Assembly (NCBI GenBank): GCA_011049795.1
Contig: DRHD01000369.1
Span: 1 to 5,558, forward strand
Reading direction: 5' to 3'
DNA length: 5,558 nt
Source of the DNA: Porticoccus sp.
Lineage (GTDB): Bacteria > Pseudomonadota > Gammaproteobacteria > Pseudomonadales > Porticoccaceae
This document shows, piece by piece, positions 1 to 5,521 of the stretch (within the stretch, counting starts at the first letter, position 1; the number at the start of each line of letters is the position of its first letter). Under the pieces are notes generated by a model. That model saw only the letters and a program-made list of their open reading frames with translations. It was not told where the DNA came from and made no database searches. The translations under genes and the position numbers were made by a program.

Positions 1-24
1 GACTACAGCCGTAACCAGTTTCAT
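1..24 (-). CDS. glnK: P-II nitrogen regulatory protein, 5' end only (GlnK-like)
   Basis: Only the first eight codons lie in the window. Read on the minus strand from ATG at 24-22 they give MKLVTAVV, then run off the left edge. This matches the very conserved start of GlnB/GlnK proteins (MKLVTxxIKPFK...). A strong Shine-Dalgarno sequence stands 7 nt upstream. P-II proteins are small trimeric cytoplasmic sensors of 2-oxoglutarate, ATP/ADP and uridylylation state. GlnK blocks the AmtB ammonium channel when nitrogen is sufficient. The assignment rests on eight residues, the ribosome binding site and the context: a TorF porin upstream behind a sigma-54/NtrC promoter, and ubiK/yifB nearby. GlnK is favoured over GlnB because of the nitrogen-type promoter. 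An amtB gene is expected just outside the window, but this cannot be seen. Confidence 0.75.
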
Positions 25-30
25 TGGCCT

Positions 31-36
31 TCTCCT
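31..36 (-). promoter_or_regulatory. Ribosome binding site of the P-II gene
   Basis: The minus strand reads AGGAGA followed by AGGCCA and then ATG, so GGAG lies 7 nt before the start codon. This near-perfect Shine-Dalgarno is what makes the eight-codon fragment credible as a real gene start. Confidence 0.75.
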
Positions 37-90
37 GTATTATTTTTTCAAATACTGCGAACTTATTATTAGAACAAGCCGCAACTCATG

Positions 91-124
91 AATAAAAAGT
101 CAGCCGTGCCGAAACACGGCTGAC
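91..124 (-). terminator. Intrinsic terminator between the TorF porin gene and glnK
   Basis: A perfect 10-bp inverted repeat (99-108 and 115-124, GTCAGCCGTG / CACGGCTGAC) encloses a 6-nt loop. On the minus strand the loop is TTTCGG and the stem is followed directly by TTTTTATT (98-91). This is a textbook rho-independent terminator, 55 nt after the porin stop codon. It lies before glnK, so it should end most porin transcripts. glnK would then depend on readthrough or on a separate promoter in 37-90, where I see no clear one. Confidence 0.9.
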
Positions 125-178
125 CACAATAGTGCTAATGGATCGGGGGAGACACTAGAAGCACTAAACTTTTAAAAC

Positions 179-850
179 TTATAAATCGAAAGATTTGCTT
201 AAGCTGAAAACAATGGCTTCGTCATCAGCACCGCCGTTGACCCAGCCTTCACCTTTGGGACCCAAATCACCTTGCGAGAAGATCAGAACAACGCCGGTAT
301 CAAAACCGCCAATTTCTGCACCATAGCCGGTCTCAACATAATAACCATCCCAATCCTGGCTGAATGTGCCGTAAGTACCGTAAAAGCCGTTATGCTCCAA
401 AGTCAGGGCAACAAAAGTGTAATCTTCGTCGTCGTTCAGTATTTCAGGAACAAAATTTGTGTCTACGTCATGCTTACCCTTAGAAACCTCTAAACTGGCA
501 AAACTGTAGCTCAGGTTCAGGTTTACTTCGTTGTACTCAGTATCGAAGTCGCCTGTATATTGATAAGTGGTGTAACCAATGCCAACACCAAAGTCACCGA
601 ACTCCATCCCGTAGCCCAGATAACCATCAACTTCCAAGCCATCACCAACATCAACAGTCCAAACACCGGCATAGAAACCACCAGTTTCAAAATCAACACC
701 AGCACTAGCAGAAGACTCTGCCTGCATGATGCCACGGTAGTAATACTCAGATGCATAACCAATATTAGCCGACAGATCGGCCATGGCAGGAGCCGCAACA
801 CCAGCAAAGGCAGTAGCAGCGATAACACTTGAAGCTAATAATTTTTTCAT
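179..850 (-). CDS. TorF-family putative outer-membrane porin
   Basis: The product is a 223-residue predicted outer-membrane beta-barrel of the TorF putative-porin family (TIGR02001-type conserved proteobacterial protein). Residues 1-24 (MKKLLASS...APAMA) form a classic Sec signal peptide with an AMA cleavage site. The mature protein opens with a family-typical stretch: alternating aromatic strands with SEYYYRGI near residues 34-41, then GGFYAGVW near 57-64. The rest is a series of short amphipathic strands rich in Gly, Tyr and Asp, ending in a strand-like SLSKSFDL. It has no cysteine. An upstream TTG at 889-887 would add 13 residues, but the ATG at 850-848 has a good Shine-Dalgarno 8 nt away and gives a clean signal peptide, so I chose it. 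The gene follows a sigma-54/NtrC-type promoter and precedes a terminator and glnK, suggesting expression under nitrogen limitation and a role in taking up a nitrogen source. The substrate is unknown; the family has no established transport function that I know of. Confidence 0.9.
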   Translation of the reverse strand: MKKLLASSVIAATAFAGVAAPAMADLSANIGYASEYYYRGIMQAESSASAGVDFETGGFYAGVWTVDVGDGLEVDGYLGYGMEFGDFGVGIGYTTYQYTGDFDTEYNEVNLNLSYSFASLEVSKGKHDVDTNFVPEILNDDEDYTFVALTLEHNGFYGTYGTFSQDWDGYYVETGYGAEIGGFDTGVVLIFSQGDLGPKGEGWVNGGADDEAIVFSLSKSFDL

Positions 851-856
851 TCTAAA

Positions 857-862
857 GTCTCC
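857..862 (-). promoter_or_regulatory. Ribosome binding site that fixes the porin start
   Basis: The minus strand reads CTGGAGAC followed by TTTAGA and ATG at 850, so GGAG ends 8 nt before the start. The alternative in-frame TTG at 889 lies upstream of this site, which argues against the longer form. Confidence 0.8.
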
Positions 863-945
863 AGATTGTTCATTTTTTTTGTGGTTCAAAGTCAGCGTAC
901 AAAGCTCCCCAAACGTTTAACTTGCGCACACTCTGGGGGTTGAAA

Positions 946-962
946 TAGCACACACTGTGCCA
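946..962 (-). promoter_or_regulatory. Sigma-54 (RpoN) promoter of the porin gene
   Basis: The minus strand reads TGGCACAGTGTGTGCTA. It has the invariant GG (961-960) and GC (949-948) of the -24 and -12 elements exactly 10 nt apart. It matches the RpoN consensus TGGCACG-N4-TTGCW at all but two positions (A for G after TGGCAC, G for the first T of TTGC). Transcription is predicted to start near 936, giving a leader of about 86 nt to the ATG at 850. The NtrC-like sites upstream strengthen the call. Confidence 0.85.
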
Positions 963-1022
963 ACTGGGAAAAGTCCTTAAAAATCAGATAAATACGAATT
1001 TTAGAGACAGCTGTTTCATGAA

Positions 1023-1039
1023 TGCACCCGAAAAGTGCG
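1023..1039. promoter_or_regulatory. NtrC binding site, promoter-proximal
   Basis: The sequence TGCACCCGAAAAGTGCG fits the NtrC dyad GCACY-N5-RGTGC exactly, and misses the extended TGCAC-N7-GTGCA form only at its last base. Its centre lies about 95 bp upstream of the predicted start at 936, a normal distance for an NtrC enhancer acting by DNA looping on RpoN polymerase. Confidence 0.75.
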
Positions 1040-1066
1040 ATTCGATCGAGTGCACTTTTCATTAGC

Positions 1067-1083
1067 CGCACCACATCGATGCA
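1067..1083. promoter_or_regulatory. NtrC binding site, promoter-distal
   Basis: The sequence CGCACCACATCGATGCA matches GCACY-N5-RGTGC with one mismatch (ATGC for GTGC). Its centre is 44 bp from the proximal site, about four helical turns, and about 139 bp upstream of the predicted start. Paired enhancers on the same DNA face are typical of NtrC-controlled genes. Taken alone this site would be weak; it is supported by the pairing. Confidence 0.6.
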
Positions 1084-1189
1084 TACCCGCCAAGGCACCA
1101 CCTCACTAATCACAAGTAGCCGATATACTTCTTTAATATCAAACGGTTAAATAAATTTCCACTTCGTATAAACAAAAACCTAAAGAGAG

Positions 1190-1252
1190 CGGCACAGTGA
1201 TTTGGTGCCGTTACGCACCCTGAACGGCCACTCGTCGCCCTTATTTAGGGCG
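1190..1252. repeat. Two short hairpins in the porin/ubiK divergent region
   Basis: Two separate inverted repeats lie upstream of ubiK: CGGCAC (1190-1195) with GTGCCG (1205-1210), loop 9 nt; and CGCCCT (1236-1241) with AGGGCG (1247-1252), loop 5 nt. Neither is followed by a T-tract on either strand, so they are not terminators. They could fold in a ubiK leader RNA or serve as operators. The rest of 1084-1336 has no gene. AT-rich segments such as TAATAAT (1267-1273) and TACACT (1310-1315) could be -10 elements for ubiK, but I find no good -35 partner. Confidence 0.4.
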
Positions 1253-1336
1253 CAAATCGGGCAAGGTAATAATTCTGCTATAGACGAGCACTGCGCAGAT
1301 AAATTAAGCTACACTATCGGCCTTTGATTTAATGGC

Positions 1337-1621
1337 ATGTCATGTATGCAAAGCAAAACAGAATGGGTTGATAGCCTGGTCGCTAAGATTTCTGCCCTGC
1401 TTAGCCAAAGCAACGCCAGCGATGGCAGCTCCAGCTTAAAAGCCGACGCCCAACGCAATGTGCGAGCGGTCATCCAGAATGCCTTTAGCAACCTGGATAT
1501 GGTCAGCCGCGACGAGTTTGACGCCCAAGTCACAGTACTGAAGCGCTCCAGAGAAAAAATCGATACAATGGAACAACAACTGGCTGAACTCACTGAGCAG
1601 CTAAAGCAGCAGAACCCCTGA
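1337..1621 (+). CDS. ubiK: Ubiquinone biosynthesis accessory factor UbiK (YqiC/BMFP family)
   Basis: A 94-residue cytoplasmic, membrane-associated factor for aerobic ubiquinone (coenzyme Q8) synthesis. In the known family, UbiK forms a trimeric coiled coil, binds UbiJ and lipids, and helps the Ubi hydroxylation/methylation complex. The sequence shows the family layout: an N-terminal amphipathic helix (about residues 8-22), a polar Ser-rich linker (24-33), then a conserved block NLDMVSRDEFDAQ (52-64), and a C-terminal coiled coil with regular Leu/Met spacing (about 60-90). E. coli YqiC has the closely similar TRLDLVSREEFDVQ. The start is uncertain: ATG at 1337 (MSCMQSK) and ATG at 1346 (MQSKTEW) are in frame, neither has a clear Shine-Dalgarno, and the second aligns better with the usual N-terminus. 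The gene ends 59 bp before yifB in the same direction, so they are probably co-transcribed. No terminator separates them; CATGAG/CTCATG (1630-1645) is a short stem without a T-tract. Confidence 0.92.
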   Translation: MSCMQSKTEWVDSLVAKISALLSQSNASDGSSSLKADAQRNVRAVIQNAFSNLDMVSRDEFDAQVTVLKRSREKIDTMEQQLAELTEQLKQQNP

Positions 1622-1666
1622 AAGGGTTTCATGAGCTCACTCATGACCTGATTACTATTAACTTCC

Positions 1667-1676
1667 AAGGAAGGAA
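1667..1676 (+). promoter_or_regulatory. Ribosome binding site of yifB
   Basis: AAGGAAGGAA lies 4 nt before the ATG at 1681, offering two overlapping purine-rich Shine-Dalgarno registers. It supports the chosen start, which also gives the usual family N-terminus (MSLAIVYTRA). Confidence 0.7.
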
Positions 1677-1680
1677 GCTT

Positions 1681-3186
1681 ATGTCACTCGCTATTGTTTA
1701 TACCCGCGCCAAATGTGGTGTCGATGCGCCCCTCGTTCGCGTTGAAACTCACCTGTCTAACGGCCTGCCGTCACTATCGATTGTCGGGCTGCCAGAAACC
1801 GCCGTCAAAGAAAGTAAAGACCGGGTGCGCAGCGCCATTATCAATTCCCATTTTGAATTCCCCAGTCGACGCATCACCATTAATCTCGCCCCCGCGGATT
1901 TACCCAAAGAAGGTGGACGCTTTGATTTACCCATCGCTCTAGGCATTCTCGCCGCCTCCGGGCAAATCCCTGTGGAGTCATTACAGCACTATGAGTTTTT
2001 GGGCGAACTAGGCTTAACCGGCGAGTTACATTCGGTACAGGGTACGCTTCCCGCCGCGATCAAAAGCACCAGCGCTCAACGCAGCTTAGTGGTGCCCCCC
2101 GGCAACGTTCAAGAGGCCTGCCTATGTAAAGAGGCCCGTATTTTTTCCTGTACCAACTTATTACAGCTCTCGGCCCACTTACACGGTCGTGAACAACTAC
2201 AGCCGCAACACTATAAAGCACCAACCCAAAACACAGAATCCTATCCCAACCTCAATGATGTTAAAGGTCAGCAACAGGCAAAACGCGCTTTGGAAATCGC
2301 CGCAGCGGGAAACCATAATTTATTATTTTGCGGACCACCGGGCACCGGTAAAACCATGCTCGCCAGTCGCCTACCGGGTATATTACCGCCACTGACTCAG
2401 GATGAAATGCTGGAAGTCGCCAGCGTTTTTTCTATTAGCTCACAGCATAAACAACACGATTATTTTCAACGCCCATTCCGCAACCCACATCACACGGCAT
2501 CGGCAGTGGCCTTAGTGGGCGGCGGCAGTATTCCCCGACCCGGAGAGATTTCTTTAGCCAATAATGGTGTGCTGTTTTTAGATGAATTGCCCGAATTTCA
2601 ACGGCAGGTATTGGAAGTATTAAGGGAGCCATTAGAATCGGGACAAATTATGATTTCCCGCGCTAGGCAGCAAATGGTTTTTCCGGCAAAATTTCAACTC
2701 GTCGCCGCGATGAACCCCTGCCCCTGCGGTTACTATGGCGACCTGCAACGTGCCTGTCGTTGTACACCCGATCAGCTACGACGCTACCACGATAAAATAT
2801 CGGGGCCGTTATTAGACCGCATCGATCTGCAAGTATCGGTCAACCGCCTGCCCGCAGGACTACTAAGTCAGAACAGCAACGAAGAAGAAAATTCCAGTAC
2901 CGTACGCCAAAGAATTATCCAGTGCCGACAGATTCAATTAAGTCGTCATAAAAAAACCAACGCGCAATTGAATAATAAAGAAATAGAGCGCTACTGTAAT
3001 TTACAGAGTAAGGATCAAGATTTATTAGAACAAGCAGTGACCCGCCTGTATCTATCACCGCGAGCCTACCATCGAATATTGCGGGTATCTCGAACGATAG
3101 CCGATTTAGAAAATTGTCAATCCATTGAAAGTCATCATTTGACCGAGGCGATTGGGTATCGGGCGCTGGACCGTCAAAAAGTTTAA
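1681..3186 (+). CDS. yifB: YifB/ComM family AAA+ ATPase (Mg-chelatase-like)
   Basis: A full-length 501-residue protein, close to the roughly 506 residues of E. coli YifB. Residues about 1-165 form the N-terminal ChlI-type, Lon-C-like domain (GLPETAVKESKDRVRSA; PADLPKEGGRFDLPIALGIL). Residues about 190-395 are the AAA+ core: Walker A GPPGTGKT at 218-225, Walker B VLFLDE at 297-302, a sensor-1 region AAMNPCPCG with N345, and an arginine-finger candidate R380 in GPLLDRIDL. Cysteines C347, C349, C359 and C361 form the family's CxC...CxC pair and may bind a metal. The C-terminal domain (about 400-498) holds the SPRAYHRILRVSRTIADL sensor-2 region. The homologue ComM is a hexameric helicase that promotes branch migration during natural transformation in Vibrio and Acinetobacter. 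Despite the Mg-chelatase label there is no reason to link this gene to chlorophyll synthesis. No key residue is missing. Whether this organism is competent cannot be told from the window. Confidence 0.97.
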   Translation: MSLAIVYTRAKCGVDAPLVRVETHLSNGLPSLSIVGLPETAVKESKDRVRSAIINSHFEFPSRRITINLAPADLPKEGGRFDLPIALGILAASGQIPVESLQHYEFLGELGLTGELHSVQGTLPAAIKSTSAQRSLVVPPGNVQEACLCKEARIFSCTNLLQLSAHLHGREQLQPQHYKAPTQNTESYPNLNDVKGQQQAKRALEIAAAGNHNLLFCGPPGTGKTMLASRLPGILPPLTQDEMLEVASVFSISSQHKQHDYFQRPFRNPHHTASAVALVGGGSIPRPGEISLANNGVLFLDELPEFQRQVLEVLREPLESGQIMISRARQQMVFPAKFQLVAAMNPCPCGYYGDLQRACRCTPDQLRRYHDKISGPLLDRIDLQVSVNRLPAGLLSQNSNEEENSSTVRQRIIQCRQIQLSRHKKTNAQLNNKEIERYCNLQSKDQDLLEQAVTRLYLSPRAYHRILRVSRTIADLENCQSIESHHLTEAIGYRALDRQKV

Positions 3187-3509
3187 CGGTTTATTAAGGG
3201 CTATAATTGCCCGACGTGAATCAAACAAACAAAATAGCCTAACACTTCATATTAGTACAATTAAAAAAGACTTAACAATAACAAAAAATAATATACCTCA
3301 TAACTTACATTTATATCTTTAAAACGAATAATTTTTCCAAAAATATACCGAACCATGTTGGTGCGCCAAGCTGTCCAAGCGGAAAAAGAGTGCGCTAAAT
3401 ATTGATTATTTTACCAGTCAGTAATACCCGAATTATTTTTTCATTAAAAATGATCGATATTTAACTCTATTGAAACAAAATAATCATATCTAGAAAAACT
3501 GGCTCACAA

Positions 3510-3521
3510 CTTGCTAGCAAG
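3510..3521. repeat. Perfect 12-bp palindrome
   Basis: CTTGCTAGCAAG is its own reverse complement, with no spacer. Its length and symmetry suit a dimeric repressor operator, but no regulator gene or promoter next to it supports that. A palindrome of this length is only moderately unlikely by chance in 5.5 kb. Confidence 0.35.
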
Positions 3522-3771
3522 AAATCAGCGAAGAAAAATTTATTCCCAGTGGCAGCACTATATCGAAGTATTGATTAATGACATATTTTGAAAAAACTTA
3601 TTATCCTGAAGACAAGATTCAGTTTATGAACTTAATAAACTTAAGATGTCTTATAGAATCAACTCCGAGATATGGCACTTTCATACACTCCACACACAAT
3701 GCTTCCTCGTTAACTTCCAAGTTGATACATATTGTCCATAACAGCATTTTATTGCAGCTTAGGCACTATGC

Positions 3772-3797
3772 GGCCAGCGCTACTGGCCAGGCTTTTT
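3772..3797 (+). terminator. Probable intrinsic terminator upstream of the Tat-protein gene
   Basis: GGCCAG (3772-3777) and CTGGCC (3783-3788) form a perfect 6-bp GC-rich stem with a 5-nt loop (CGCTA). AGGC and then TTTTT follow on the plus strand. The four-base gap before the T-tract makes it weaker than an ideal terminator. It would end a plus-strand transcript from the 3187-3771 region, either yifB readthrough or an unannotated small RNA, about 110 bp before the next gene. It could also act as an attenuator in that gene's leader. Confidence 0.5.
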
Positions 3798-3907
3798 GTT
3801 ATACAGAAACTTATATTAATCGAAGTAACTGAGTACAGGATTTAGCGTTAACTAGCTTCTCATAGAAACTCTTTTCAAACAAAATCTATTTACAGACGCT
3901 ACAGCTT

Positions 3908-5521
3908 ATGAAAGATGACAATTTCACACTCATTAACCTGAGAAATAAATGTATTAAAAAGATCAACAAGATCATTCAGAGCGAAAGCCTGAGAGAGAAG
4001 GAGGTTTCATACCTCGACCTGGCAATTTCCAGGCGGTCTTTTTTAACGTCAAGCATGGGTACAGGTGGCATGGCTGTATTAGCTAGCAGCTCAATCATGC
4101 CAAGCGCTTGGGGAAGTTATTTTACGGGTGCGGCGGCGCAGAACATAGCTGCCGTTAGTACGGCTGAAGCGTCGGGTGAGCTCAAAGCCGTCAATCTTAG
4201 TTACGGCTTTGATATGTACAACGCCAGCGTTTATTCAAAACCGGTGAGCTGTGTCAATAACCGCTTCCATCACGATGTTGTCGAAGCATTTAATCCACAA
4301 TTAAGAGTGCAGTCCTTGTTTGGAGAGGTGGACCCTAACGAGGCCAATTATAACAACCAGAATGTCAATATCGGTCAGATGGAGATGATGCAGCTAACAA
4401 AAGACAACTCTGGTAATTATCAGTTAGAACATTATTCCTCAGTAGAGGACGTTGCCGCTGCCTCTACCGGTGATATCTCAGGCACCGGTTATGCAAAAAC
4501 CATCATTGCTAATAGCGCATTTACAAATGGTTTGCAGGCGCCGGACAAACTGATCAACATTCCCTGGCCAAAACATAATCAAATCAACCCCTACACCGGC
4601 AAGCTGATGGGGTTCCAGTGTTTTTACTTAAGTTGTAAAAACGAGGATCTACCCGGGGGAGTATCAAGGCTCTCGCAAGAATATATTATCTGGCGTGAAC
4701 AATCGGCAACCCCTAGCATTAAGAGTGATGAAATCGAGATTAGCGATAGCGGTTGGCAAGTGGCGCCAATCTGGTCGCCCTTAGATAGAGTGGCAAGCAC
4801 AGAAAAATTTGCATGCAATTTCCCACCTTTTCCGGCGGGTTGCGAAATTAAAGAAAACGGATTTTCCACGCCCAAGGATAATGAAGCGTTTCAGCGGGAA
4901 TACCAGACTTCCGATATCAATCAGTATCATGACCTTGATGGCCGACGGTATCTCTTTATCAACTATTTACTGATACGAGGCAGCCATTATTATCGACGGT
5001 ACGGAGTAATGACCATCGGTGATGGTGACGATGGCTGGAGCCCTCAACTTAAGTTCTTGATGTGTGATGACAATAAAGATGTGGTTGTTCACCGCAACGC
5101 CAGCTTAGTGCACTGCCGTTATATTCCCGAGGAGGATCGTTTGCAGGCTTGGGTCAATACCTACATGCCCGATAATCAGGCGACACTGATGCAGGGTGAT
5201 TCACAAATGTTTGACTCGGGAGATTATACCCGGCGGATTGCCGAGGAATCCTTCACCATTAAAGCCCCCTTTGGCTTGGGTCAAGCATTACCGATGCGTT
5301 TTTCGCGCGCCCTGCCACAGGAGAAAGATTATGTGAGCCGTGGTGGCGGTATATTACCGCCGTTTCATTTTGGTATAAAAGTGGATGTCGATGACAAGGG
5401 TATGATTGCAGAGACGAGGGAGGATCTTATTGAAATATCCCACCTGCACGAAATAAAACGCGGTGTATTCCGGGCGAAAAACGCATCGGTAATGCTTGAC
5501 CCAAGCCAAAGGGGGCTTTAA
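3908..5521 (+). CDS. Tat-exported protein of unknown family; C-terminus probably artefactual
   Basis: An open frame of 537 codons. Its N-terminus carries a twin-arginine signal, SRRSFL at residues 41-46, followed by a mildly hydrophobic Ala/Ser/Gly-rich stretch (47-67); AAA at 75-77 is a possible cleavage site. The product is therefore expected to fold in the cytoplasm and be exported to the periplasm. The 40-residue basic region before RRSFL is unusually long. No other in-frame ATG precedes the motif, and the ATG at 3908 has no clear Shine-Dalgarno. The mature part is rich in Tyr, Asp and Asn, has seven cysteines (C115, C238, C243, C303, C312, C386, C403), and looks mostly beta-stranded. I recognise no catalytic motif or family. 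Codons 523-537 and the TAA lie in the 5474-5558 inverted copy of the gene's own 5222-5306 segment. Residues 1-522 are probably genuine and the true 3' end is probably missing. The gene is isolated from yifB by 720 bp and is likely a separate transcription unit. Confidence 0.8.
   Translation: MKDDNFTLINLRNKCIKKINKIIQSESLREKEVSYLDLAISRRSFLTSSMGTGGMAVLASSSIMPSAWGSYFTGAAAQNIAAVSTAEASGELKAVNLSYGFDMYNASVYSKPVSCVNNRFHHDVVEAFNPQLRVQSLFGEVDPNEANYNNQNVNIGQMEMMQLTKDNSGNYQLEHYSSVEDVAAASTGDISGTGYAKTIIANSAFTNGLQAPDKLINIPWPKHNQINPYTGKLMGFQCFYLSCKNEDLPGGVSRLSQEYIIWREQSATPSIKSDEIEISDSGWQVAPIWSPLDRVASTEKFACNFPPFPAGCEIKENGFSTPKDNEAFQREYQTSDINQYHDLDGRRYLFINYLLIRGSHYYRRYGVMTIGDGDDGWSPQLKFLMCDDNKDVVVHRNASLVHCRYIPEEDRLQAWVNTYMPDNQATLMQGDSQMFDSGDYTRRIAEESFTIKAPFGLGQALPMRFSRALPQEKDYVSRGGGILPPFHFGIKVDVDDKGMIAETREDLIEISHLHEIKRGVFRAKNASVMLDPSQRGL
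5222..5306 (+). repeat. Left arm of an 85-bp perfect inverted repeat
   Basis: These 85 bases are the exact reverse complement of 5474-5558 (paired positions always sum to 10780). The match stops at 5307 versus 5473. This arm lies in the body of the Tat-protein ORF (codons 439-467) and reads as normal protein sequence, so it is probably the original copy. Confidence 0.97.

Larger units (their letters stand above)
3187..3907. other. AT-rich intergenic region without a convincing gene
   Basis: About 720 bp separate yifB from the Tat-protein gene, clearly more AT-rich than the flanking genes. No frame shows recognisable protein sequence. The only sizeable ORF (3578-3832) lacks a Shine-Dalgarno and runs through a terminator-like hairpin. 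Directly after yifB, GGGC (3198-3201) and GCCC (3209-3212) could form a 4-bp stem, but there is no T-tract, so I do not call a terminator there. A less AT-rich island at 3351-3395 holds small direct repeats: GTGCGC at 3361 and 3390, CCAAGC at 3366 and 3375. The promoter of the downstream gene should lie in the last 110 bp, but I see no good -35/-10 pair. A small RNA ending at the 3772-3797 hairpin is possible. Confidence 0.6.

Noticed and set aside
892..1113. 73-codon minus-strand ORF upstream of the porin gene
   Set aside because: It lies across the sigma-54 promoter and both NtrC-like sites, has no ribosome binding site I can see and no family resemblance. Chance frame.
1613..1645. Hairpins after ubiK (AACCC...GGGTT and CATGAG...CTCATG), considered as a terminator
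   Set aside because: The stems are short and no T-tract follows; the region leads directly into the yifB ribosome binding site.
1658..3720. Shared 12-mer TTAACTTCCAAG before yifB (1658-1669) and in the gap (3709-3720)
   Set aside because: About one shared 12-mer is expected by chance in a window of this size, and the flanks do not match.
3578..3832. 84-codon ORF in the AT-rich gap
   Set aside because: It has no Shine-Dalgarno, no recognisable protein features and atypical composition, and its last third crosses the terminator-like hairpin at 3772-3797. More likely a chance open frame.
3819..3852. GTTAAC-containing near-palindrome and nearby hairpin, considered as an integron attC site
   Set aside because: No paired R'/R'' core sites with the required spacing, no integrase and no gene cassette structure in the window.
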